From the NCBI RefSeq assembly GCF_036417845.1, contig NC_089981.1, positions 21,348,001 to 21,412,000 of the forward strand: a stretch of 64,000 bases of DNA. The letters are read 5' to 3'. The notes beneath the pieces are model-generated. The model ran no database searches. It was not told the DNA's origin and saw only the letters and a list, made by a program, of their open reading frames with translations. The translations under genes and the position numbers were made by a program. Source of the DNA: Apteryx mantelli. Taxonomy: Eukaryota; Chordata; Aves; Apterygiformes; Apterygidae. Below are positions 48,834-57,479 of the stretch, in pieces (positions within the stretch are counted from its first letter, which is position 1; every line of letters begins with the position of its first letter).

Positions 48834-48893
48834 GTAGCGCTGGTCGAAAATCAGGCCAACCGACCCGAGTACTATCAATAGCGCAGCGGCCTG
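48824..48893 (+). promoter_or_regulatory. Programmed -1 ribosomal frameshift signal between gag and pro
   Basis: The heptamer A AAA AAC (48824-48830) is in the correct register and is followed directly by the gag stop TAG. Slipping back one base enters the protease frame, which is open across this point. Downstream, GGTCG (48842-48846) can pair with CGACC (48861-48865), and loop bases CAGGCC (48852-48857) can pair with GGCCTG (48888-48893), giving an H-type pseudoknot. The 11-nt spacer is slightly long. The motif is seen directly; function is inferred. Confidence 0.75.
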
Positions 48894-49690
48894 AAAGTTT
48901 AGAACCCCGGATTGTGATTCCGGTAGGACCTAGAAAACACAAAGTTTCTTTTTTAATTGATACTGGTGCACAGATAAGTGTTTTGGACAAACAGACAGCC
49001 AATAGGTTAAATATCAAACCATCTAGACGATCAATTTTTATAAAGGGAGTTACAGGAATTGCTGAATCTTGTCCTTTGGCAAAACTTTGTGCCTGGCTCC
49101 TGGGAGACAAACGTCTTACCAGATTTGAGGTAGTAATAAACCCAAAGGGAAATGACAACATTTTAGGGTTTGATGTTTTACGAGGAAGAAACTGGATACT
49201 CCCAAACGGTACCCGGTGGAGCTTTGGAACAGCTAACATCAAGCTTTTGCAAACCTCCCCCGTGCTGCCGCCTAGTAAGATAACTAATGTTAAACAGTAC
49301 CCTTTAGCATCTGCTGCACGATCCGGGATAAGCAAAGTCATTAGAGACCTAGAAGAGCAAGGGATTATAGAACGCACCCACTCCCCCTATAACTCTCCGG
49401 TGTGGCCTGTCAAAAAACCAAATGGGGAATGGCGATTAACAGTAGATTATCACCGATTGAATGCTAATACCGCTCCCCTCACGGCTGCGGTCCCCAATAT
49501 AGCGGAACTGGTGAGTCAGCTTAGGACTGCAGCCCACCCCTGGATGGCCACACTAGATGTAAAAGATATGTTCTTCATGGTCCTGCTAATAAAAGAAGAT
49601 AAAGACAAATTTGCTTTCACCTGGGAAGGCATTCAATATACCTTCACTCGGCTGCCCCAGGGATACAAACACCACCCCCTGAAGGTATAG
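48824..49690 (+). pseudogene. pol: Protease and N-terminal reverse transcriptase, truncated pol
   Basis: The frame is entered by -1 slippage and has no start of its own nearby; the first possible GTG is at 48914. An aspartic protease core FLIDTGAQISVL has its catalytic Asp codon at 48959-48961, with a later flap/C-terminal element ILGFDVLRGRNW. RT then begins with GIIERTHSPYNSPVWPVKKP and RLTVDYHRLN, followed by ATLDVKDMFF with the first catalytic Asp (codon 49556-49558) and TRLPQGY. Just after that motif the sequence breaks and reads into a TAG at 49688. The part with the paired-Asp catalytic motif, the thumb and most of the connection is missing, so RT is dead. Confidence 0.85.
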
Positions 49691-50475
49691 CCCAGAGACA
49701 AACAGTTCGTAAATGGTATGCGTATCTATCAGGAGTCCAAGATAGCCTGGAAATAGAGGAGGGACCAGTAAAGATAACCAAATACCAATTACCCCTAACT
49801 AGCCTTGTACCAGAAACAGTACCAAGCTACCCAAGATCTCCCATTGCAGTAGCCGAACCGCTCACTGAAAAGTCTGACCTAAATGGGGTATGGTTCACCG
49901 ATGCCTCTTCACATAGGATAGCCACGGGGTGGCAATACAAAGCAGTTGCCTTAGAAATAAGCAGAGGCCATAAGGTATTACAAGAATGGTTCAGTGTATT
50001 ACCGGTACCAAAGGAAATACAAAGCGATAATGGGACTCGCTTTACAGCCCATGTAGTACAGGACTGGGCGACACAAGAAGGGATTAGTTGGACATTCCAC
50101 ACCCCCTACTATCCCCAAGCAAACGGGATGGTGGAAAGGGCCAATGGCTTACTTAAAAGATATGCTCAAGTAGAAAAAGCGAGTTGGGACCTACGCATTA
50201 ACCATGCTGTGCGTCTACTTAATAATCGATGGGGAACATTCGGTAGTCCCAGAACCCTGGCCTTTTGCCCTATCGATACGGGCATCGTTAAGGATAACCC
50301 TGACATTGATCCTGCACGTGGTAAACCAGGACAGCCTGTGATGGTAAAACTACCACAAATTGGAGTAGTCCCGTTAACATTGTCTAAACCCCGAGGACCC
50401 CTTGCATGGGAAGCACTTGATGCCACAGAAAAAACTCATCGAATCAGTTCTCGGTGGATAATTCCTGATTATTAA
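49672..50475 (+). pseudogene. pol: Pol remnant: connection, RNase H start and C-terminal integrase
   Basis: A different frame from the protease/RT, open without interruption to TAA at 50475. It resumes in the RT connection (QRQTVRKWYAYLSG), reaches RNase H (VWFTDASS, first catalytic Asp codon 49900-49902), then jumps after RGHKVLQEWF into mid-integrase. Integrase retains its second Asp (QSDNGTRF, codon 50026-50028) and Glu (GMVERANG, codon 50134-50136) with exactly 35 residues between them, the retroviral D35E spacing. The zinc-binding domain, first catalytic Asp and most of RNase H are absent. The C-terminal part ends SSRWIIPDY. The RNase H-to-integrase join is in frame, so a fused product is possible but could not be enzymatically competent. 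Confidence 0.82.
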
Positions 50476-50528
50476 CCACTTATTCCGAGGCACCCTGCCT
50501 CGAGGAAAACCTAAATGTGTTCTCTTAC

Positions 50529-50530
50529 AG
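50529..50530 (+). other. Candidate env splice acceptor
   Basis: TGTTCTCTTACAG directly upstream of the env ATG (50537) is a good acceptor and would pair with the donor at 46955. Motif-based. Confidence 0.5.
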
Positions 50531-50536
50531 GATACC

Positions 50537-51763
50537 ATGTGGAGACTTGTGTTCCTACTCCAGACAGCCCTGGTGACAACATTGATCTCAAACCCATGGG
50601 GCAGCAATGTCAATATTTGGGAAAAGTTAGCTAGAGAAATACTAAATACCACTCACTTTTGTCTAGAAGGAGGAACTTCGGCGGCCCAAATTTACACCAC
50701 ATGCAATATTGGGTTCCCTATACCCCTAGAGACAGTGCAAAACAAGGCAATACTAGCAAATTTCAAAGTAACTAATACGTTTAATCAGATGTCTCGATGG
50801 GGTTCTGCCACAACACAGTATAACAAAGCAATGATAGAAATTAAGGTGAAAGGAATGTTTCCTGCAGTTGAGTGTGCTATGATGGTAAATTGTACCAGCA
50901 AAACCCGACCGTGCCACAATTTTACGGAAGATGGGCCTCCTCTTAAATGTAATCAAACAACCAATGTAACCTTTAACTATGCACATATTGTGCTCCCTAC
51001 AGGAATGTTTTGGCTATGCGGGGTAAAAGCTTACTCCTACATTCCAGCCAATGCTACTGGTGGCCCCTGTACCATAGGTCGCTTGAGCATCTATATGCCA
51101 AGCAAACAAGAGATTGAGGAAATAGCTGGGAATCAAACACGAAAGAGGAGGGAGGCCTCATCCCTCAACCCTGAATGTAATTCAGAAGTAATCTTATTCT
51201 CAGCATCACAAATCTCAGCTGCAGCATTCCTTACACCTGGGGTGGGAGTTGCTATGAACTATCAAGCTATAAAAAAGAGTGCATGTTCTTTAGCTAAAAC
51301 TATCAACACCACTTCTGCTGCCCTATCAGCAATGCTTAGAGATGTGCAAGCCTTGCATGCCGGTGTATTAGAAAACAGAGCAGCAGTTGACTATCTTCTT
51401 TTACGACACAACCATGGATGTGAAGAATTCAAAGGCATGTGCTGCTTCAATCTGAGTGACCATTCGACCCTGATTGAAGGGGAGATCACAAACCTTAAAC
51501 ACCTAGCTTTGGACATTAAACAGCATAATGATAACGGGTTTAATTGGCTGCAAAAATTGTTCCAAAATTTCGGACTGTCTGTATCAGCTTGGCTCGCGTC
51601 GGGCTTACAAACTGTCATAATAATTGTACTCATGATAATCATTATATGTATTGCTTTTGTCTGCTTGAAAGCTTTAATATTACACACAATCTTTGCTAAG
51701 GTAAATGCTTTAAAAACAGGCTACTTGCCTTTGCAACAAGATCAAACCCATGATTGTCCTTGA
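50537..51763 (+). CDS. env: Envelope glycoprotein, intact, alpharetrovirus-type
   Basis: 408 codons with no stop or frameshift. In retroviruses this protein mediates receptor binding and membrane fusion. A signal peptide-like stretch (1-18) precedes a short surface subunit (to 205) with several N-glycosylation sequons and Cys residues. A furin-type RKRR site lies at 202-205. The transmembrane subunit has cysteines at its own positions 9 and 45 (residues 214 and 250) flanking a hydrophobic internal fusion segment, a heptad region, then LENRAAVDYLLL and CEEFKGMCC (CX6CC, residues 295-303). A membrane anchor spans about 357-378, and the tail has a YLPL sorting-type motif. The 9/45 cysteine pair is the avian sarcoma-leukosis pattern (also filovirus-like). 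The surface subunit (about 205 residues with signal) is much shorter than in exogenous alpharetroviruses. An intact env beside a broken pol is notable; activity is untested. Confidence 0.9.
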   Translation: MWRLVFLLQTALVTTLISNPWGSNVNIWEKLAREILNTTHFCLEGGTSAAQIYTTCNIGFPIPLETVQNKAILANFKVTNTFNQMSRWGSATTQYNKAMIEIKVKGMFPAVECAMMVNCTSKTRPCHNFTEDGPPLKCNQTTNVTFNYAHIVLPTGMFWLCGVKAYSYIPANATGGPCTIGRLSIYMPSKQEIEEIAGNQTRKRREASSLNPECNSEVILFSASQISAAAFLTPGVGVAMNYQAIKKSACSLAKTINTTSAALSAMLRDVQALHAGVLENRAAVDYLLLRHNHGCEEFKGMCCFNLSDHSTLIEGEITNLKHLALDIKQHNDNGFNWLQKLFQNFGLSVSAWLASGLQTVIIIVLMIIIICIAFVCLKALILHTIFAKVNALKTGYLPLQQDQTHDCP

Positions 51764-51782
51764 GGGGCAAAAAAGGGGGGGG
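51764..51782 (+). other. Polypurine tract
   Basis: Four G, one C, six A and eight G, directly after the env stop, is a strong plus-strand primer candidate. It ends 32 nt before the LTR start fixed by the target duplication, and the next bases are TGTACGG. See the separate finding on this mismatch. Confidence 0.75.
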
Positions 51783-51814
51783 TGTACGGCTGTGACTCTG
51801 GTCACGGGGTGGAC

Positions 51815-52591
51815 TGACGGGCGAGTGAAGAGTTAACAGGACTGAAGTTTGTCAGTTGATACGCAGAAGAACTGATAGCACAAGAGCTGACGTGCACAAA
51901 GCTGCTGAACAGAGGACTTAACAGGACTAAAGAAGTCTACCAACCGATATGCGCAAGGACTGATATGCGCAAGGCTGCGGAATGATTAACAAGACTGGAG
52001 AAGTGAAGTCTGCCACCTGGAATCTGCACGGACCCCCGGGGAGGGAAGAAACAATACGGAGGTGTTGTGGTCTTGCTTCGCTAGCAGGGTCCCCCCCCCC
52101 AAGCAGACAAACAGACAGTCCTGTGATTGTGAAACTCGCAAAAGTCAGCAAAAGCAGTGTTTGCCCAGAGCCCCAGCCGTATAAAAAGAGACTTGGGAGC
52201 TAGGAGAGTTTGAGCAGGGACGGGAACGTGACCTGATCATCCTCTCCGGCTGGACCGTGAGTATTCCCCCCCCTCCCCTTTTCCTGGGACGCTGGGTTAA
52301 GGTAACTCCTCGAGGTTGAGAGCCCTCTCACTAGGAGAGTGAACAAGAAAGCTTTCAAGTAGGGATAAGCAGTCCTTCCAATTAATAACGCAGTAATCGA
52401 CGGTTTCAGGTTATCCTTTCTAAATTAGTAACTGATGGTTTTGTGTTATCCTTCCTAAATTAGTAATCGCATTATTTTAATGGATGTTACTAATCCAAGA
52501 ACTTGTGTGAGGAAATAAACATCTTTTTTATTATTATTATATTACTGTCTCAGTCGTTGCTATCGAACCTTCATAGCATGACAGCGTGACA
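51815..52591 (+). repeat. 3' LTR, 777 bp
   Basis: Reads the same as 46513-47289 throughout by eye, including homopolymers of 10 C and 8 C. TATA 52180-52188, donor-like GTGAGT 52257-52262, AATAAA 52514-52519. It can terminate the proviral RNA or act as a promoter into the downstream flank. Confidence 0.95.
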
Positions 52592-52596
52592 GCCAG
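52592..52596. repeat. Target-site duplication, right
   Basis: GCCAG, the exact partner of 46508-46512, adjoining the terminal CA of the 3' LTR. Confidence 0.85.
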
Positions 52597-55500
52597 GGAG
52601 CACATCTGCAAGGAACGACAGTGGCAGAAAGCGGGAGCAGCCCTTTCTGTCAGTGCAGTGCAGCGCTTGGGGGTCTTTCCACCACCCACCCTGAGCTGTT
52701 TGGTACTCTCAGCTTCTTCCCCCCATGGCAATGTTTTTACAAGTTACTTGAATTATTTTAGTTTTCCCCTGCCAGGCTTCCTCACTTAATGGGCAGAAGC
52801 TACCTTGGCAAATCTGTTACCCAGTACTGAAGGTGGTAACAGCAAAAATCGAACATGGCTGTGTGGCAGTCCTCTTCGAAACTGCTCTGAGGTGTGAGCA
52901 GCATTTTGAAAAGCAATTATCTAGAAACAGCACTTTGCAGATCCACTCCCCATCTTTGTGTGTGTGTCCCGGAATCAGATCTACTAACACCAGTAAGGAT
53001 TTCTGCTGTTTTCCTCCTGTTAACTTGGCTGAGCTAGCACTACAGCTTAAGTGGAAGGAGCTGGGTTTCACTCCTTAAGATGGATGTAATTATGTTCTAG
53101 CTGATTGTGGCTGTGGAAACCCCTGAAGGGCACTGGAGCTTGCAGAAGTGTTGTTCAGGGACCTAATTTATCCTGCAGACCCCTTATTACAGATGATCAT
53201 GGGATGGAAAGAACCCAGCTTAGTTCTGGAAGAGTCTGTAAAACTGGGAATTAAAGACTTGTAAATAGAGTGTAATCTGAAAATTACTCAATGGAGGAAA
53301 GCTATAAGTACAACAGTAATTCTGGAATATGGCTATAAATAAAGATAGCGGCTAGATGCTTCCTGCAATGCTTCCTTAACACCATCCAGGAATCTAGTTA
53401 TCGGGGCACAGAATGAAGGAGAGAGAGCAAATAAATTCCCAGAATGAAGAAAATTGACTGCCTTTAGCCTAAGTGCCAGCACCTCTGAGCTGATGTGTTC
53501 CGCTTTACAACTGCAATGCTGCGGGGTTACTGAGATTCAGCTGATGAGCGATGCAGTGTTAAATCACATTGCCTGAATGTGCTGATGCCTCAAGATACCA
53601 GTTTGTCTTCTCTACAGACAGGATCCCCAGAAAGTGCTCACAGCTTTTCAGGATTGGTAAAACCACAAGTCCAGCAGCTAAAAGTCAACTTACCTGCTGC
53701 TGTTTCTCAACCGCAATTTGGCTATAGCAGTGCGATACAGCTGGTGCTGGAAGCTGACAGCCGCAGCCAGGCAGCACAGCACAGCCCTGTATTGTTCCTG
53801 TGGCTTAGAGGAAAGCAGGTAGGGGGAAGAGGCACTCTTTGCTGTGCCTTACAAAGACAATAAGGCTTTTAAGGATTCAAATCCTCCCTGAAAGATCGTT
53901 GAGGCAGCCTTGCGCAAGCTTCCCTCAGCTTGCAGCCTGGGTTGTCTCTTATAGCAGCCTGGGTCCAGGCGAAGCAGCAAATGGAGCCATTTCACTGGAG
54001 ATGAATCAAAAGCCATAATGGTTCTGGACTGAAATAAAATACAGCATGCACTTACAGGGCCCTGGCAGACAGCAAAAAGGAGCTACTGTATTCAGTACTC
54101 AGGCAACAAAGCTGATCTCTAGCAAACAGGCTACTTGTTTTTTCCTAAGGTGAAACTGGCTTTTTATGACTTTGATTTTCAAAGTACACAGTGCTCCTAC
54201 TAACTCAGCATTAAGTGTGATTGCATTATAATGTGCAAACAAAGGAATATATATGATTTGTATCCACCAGTTTCAGCAAATAGGGATCAGCCAATAAACT
54301 CTGAATGCATTTCCCTCTTTGAACAGTGCCTTAGGAGAAAGCTTTGTGGCCAGGTGTCAGTTTGAGTCCCAGACAGGTGTAGCACTGAAGTACTTGCCTA
54401 ATTCCATGCATGTGAAGAATGGTACTGAAAAAAAGGGTAAACAGAGGTGCTGTGACTTGCTGCAGGTCACAGGCAGCCTGTGACAGAGCCAGGAACCGTG
54501 CACAGCAGTTGAGTTTCAGCCCAGCATGCTGTGCACTGGACTAAATATCCTCTCAGAAAGTCTTATAAGTGGTGTCTCTGCTGCCTGTGTTAGAGAAATG
54601 TTACTTTTATTTTCACTGTTCCCTTCTTACAAAAGTAAAACATGACTTGGGAATCAGCCATCCTTCCTAATTTCCAAAGCCTATAATTTCTGAGGTGCAG
54701 TAAAGTGAGAGCTGGCAGCTCCTGTTTAAGATGGCACACAGCAGAGCTTAGGCACATCAGCATCCTGAGAGCGTATTGGTGAGAAGCAGTGGCTTCCACC
54801 TCCTAATTCCCACTGCGTCTGGAAAACAGCCGAGCCAAGAGCTACGGCCTGGAAGAAGGACAAAATGTGACTGGCTGCCTGGGTCCTGCTCTGGAGAAAG
54901 AGACACTCCTACCTCTAGCCAGGATGGGTAAAAAAAAGCACTATCTGGAATAATCTTGAAATGGTGTCTGCTCTGATGTTTGCCATCTGGAAACTCGGAG
55001 TTTCCTCTGCCTGGGGGTTTTTCTCCCTGCCACTGCACTTCCTCCTAGGACCTGCTCTTGTGAGGAAGCTACCACGTACTATTCGTCTCCACCACTTTTA
55101 CTGAAGGAAAGGGCATTGCAACTTCTGTGTTAAAAGCCAAAATCTTATGTGCTGAATAATTCCCCTGAGCCCATGTTCTTCTCTAATTTAAATAGCTGCA
55201 TCTCACTGAATCACCTTGAACTGTGGGAACCGGGAATCAGCAGAGACCTTGGCCATATGATGCTGTTGCAAATATAAATAGAGAACAACGCATGGAAAGA
55301 AGGAAGCAAGCTAGCCTGGTATAATTACCAAACAGGAATAGTATTAAATAATACAATAATTTCCTCAGGAAGAGATTATAGAGGATTGTGTGTGATGTCT
55401 AAGGCCTGAATGGTTTAAAAACTCACCTTAGAATGAAAGTCTAATTAGAAGGCTACAGCTGCAAAGGAAAATGGTAATTTCATAAATCCCTTAGTAGTGT

Positions 55501-56150
55501 TGTTTGGAAAAATACTGGTTGCTCTTTAGGAATAAAATAACCTGAGCAATTTATTCACATTCGATTATGTTTTGGATGAAAACCCAAGATGCAACCTCCA
55601 AGTTTTCGAAATCCACTTTGAGGGTTTGTTTTTCATTCCAGTTTGGAAGGGTGAACAGCCTGAAGTGAAATGAAAGCTTTCCGTAAAATCTTCATTTGCT
55701 TCTCTTTCACAGATAATTTTGATTTTTTTAACAGGTTTATAAATATGCAGGGTTTTTTATAAAATGTATGGAATATTTATATACATAGGTGTTTGTGTAT
55801 CTATAAATGTACAGGTTTACTGATAGTTAATGGAGTTTCTTGATGAGCAGGTGGATCACACGGCCACAGCCCTTTCTACTGTTCAGTTTAATCAAAGGAA
55901 GAAAAAATAACAAATATCAATAGTTGGAGCTAAGCAGCAGTTTGGGTGACCACATGCTTCAACTTACTTATACATTCAACCACTGTTAGTGTCACAGTTT
56001 GGGTTCTTATTTCCCAAGAAAGCTGAGATGACCCAAAAGGAGCAAGGGGGGGGGGGGGAGACAGAATTGGAGCACTGTAAGCAGCAGTTAAACAAATGCC
56101 TCTTGCACAAGTCATTTTTCTGAGCATAAACCATGTCCAGTAACTGGTTT
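52597..56150. other. Intergenic stretch downstream of the provirus
   Basis: No coding sequence recognised. A minus-strand segment at 53694-53797 has exon-like borders (a pyrimidine-rich acceptor before it and CAG|GTAAGT after it) and one open frame, but no family resemblance. A G run of 13 lies at about 56047-56059. Confidence 0.5.
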
Positions 56151-56159
56151 GTACCTGAG

Positions 56160-57470
56160 CTGTGTGGCAGGGAGTGAAGCACGCCGCCGCCATCTCATTC
56201 TTCTGCTCGCTGTGCTGACGCTGTGGCGTGGTTCCCTCATCTCCGGCCCCGCTGCTGCCGTGGAGGGGCCCAAAAGGCCTTTCCTCACACTGGTGAGTGA
56301 AGGCAAAGGGGAGAGGTGCTGAGGCGTCCTTCCTGCGCCAGCTGCCAAAATGGCCTCCCTGCCCCAACTGCCAAGATGGCCTCCCTTCCTCGGGTGGGGG
56401 GGGGGGGTGGCCGCCATTTTGTCAGTGCGAAGCCACAGCTCTGTGACAGGAACGAAGCCCCCGGGAAGGACCCTGCTGGGCGGATCAGGCTTCTCCCCTT
56501 TGCAGGTTCGGACGGCGGCGGAGGATGGTTTCGGGAATCGGCTGTCCTCCTTGGGTGCGTCCCCAGCGCTCTGCTCTTGTCAGGAACTCTCCATTTCTTG
56601 CCGCCATGACGCCTCTCAAAAGGGCCACAGCACGGCTGTCGCTTCCTCTCAGAAGATGATTTCTGGGGCATGTGTTTGTAATGCCACCTGTGTTTTGTTG
56701 CTGTGGGTTTCTTTTCCCTTTCTAATAAGGGCAAGTCTTTGCTCTGCGGTGCCACAGCTTGAACTTTCAGCCTCTTCCCCTACAGAAGGACCAGAAAACT
56801 GGATTTCCTTCTTGGCAGAGCGGGAACGTTGCTCCTGGTTGCAAGGGCCTCAGGGGCCTCGGCGCTGTGAACCCAGGGTACAAGAGCGGGCGCTGAAAGG
56901 GGCCATTTCAGCCTGATACTGCAGCAGGGACCTCAAGCAGGGATCGCCCGGACAAGGCTGCCCTGAGGAGAGGGCCCCGGCGTCCTCGCTGCCTTCAAGC
57001 GCCCGGGGCAGGCGTCTCCCTTTCACTTGCCGCTGGAGGTGGGAATACAGGATCCAGAGGAACTAAAAAAAAAAACAACCCATCTCCTCTCACCCTTAGA
57101 GTTGCAAAGGGTTTATATTTCTGATCTCAGACTTGCTGGTAATGCACCTTTTTTGTCTTTGAACTTTGGAGAGACTTCAGCTTGCAGAGTTCAACTCTTG
57201 AGTTTACGTCTCCGGCCGTATATTTTTTTTCATTTGGGCTCACAGCCGCTTGCAATACCCAGCTTTGTGTTTGCACAGCCCGCGGATTCGAGCAACGTTA
57301 CCTGCGGCACCAGGTGCGCGACGAGCGGGTTCGCCCTGCCCTTAGGACCCTGCGCTCTTCCCGTGCCAGTTACAAGTCATCTCCGAACTCCGCAACGCAC
57401 TGGAAATCTTGGCATGGATTTGACCAAATACGTAAGGTAATTACTCGCCGTTCACGCTGATTATTTTGTT
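56160..57470. promoter_or_regulatory. CpG-richer patch with YY1-like motifs, possible promoter
   Basis: GC and CpG content rise relative to the flanks. GCCGCCATTTTG at 56410-56421 is, on the minus strand, a full YY1-type CAAAATGGCGGC. Shorter relatives GCCGCCAT lie at 56186 and 56600. An imperfect 26-bp-period repeat (CTGCCAARATGGCCTCCC) lies at 56342-56385. A minimal ATG (57414) ending at a donor-like AAG|GTAATT (57437) closes the patch on the + strand. No protein family is recognised, so this may be a first exon, an lncRNA promoter or an enhancer. Confidence 0.35.
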
Positions 57471-57479
57471 CTTAGAGTA

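Larger units (their letters stand above)
46513..52591 (+). mobile_element. Young tRNA-Ser-primed endogenous retrovirus, ENS-1/ERNI-like, with alpharetrovirus-type env
   Basis: A 6,079-bp provirus. The order is 5' LTR, PBS, gag-position ORF, -1 frameshift site, protease and N-terminal RT, RNase H/integrase remnants, env, purine tract, 3' LTR. The LTRs are 777 bp each and I found no difference between them by eye. A GCCAG duplication flanks the element. Pol is internally deleted, so it cannot supply its own reverse transcriptase or integrase. Gag-position and env frames are open. The tRNA-Ser primer site and 5-bp duplication recall class III (ERV-S/L-like) elements, while the env is alpharetrovirus-like, so the genome looks mosaic. 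The 481-codon coiled-coil first ORF resembles the avian ENS-1/ERNI (Soprano) family in length and design. That link is from memory and needs a search. Confidence 0.93.

Noticed and set aside
56285..56916. Overlapping 145-188 codon frames on both strands in the 56-57 kb patch
   Set aside because: Repeated GGHLGSW/GREAILA-like words come from the 26-bp DNA repeat and appear on the antisense of another frame. No protein family fits.
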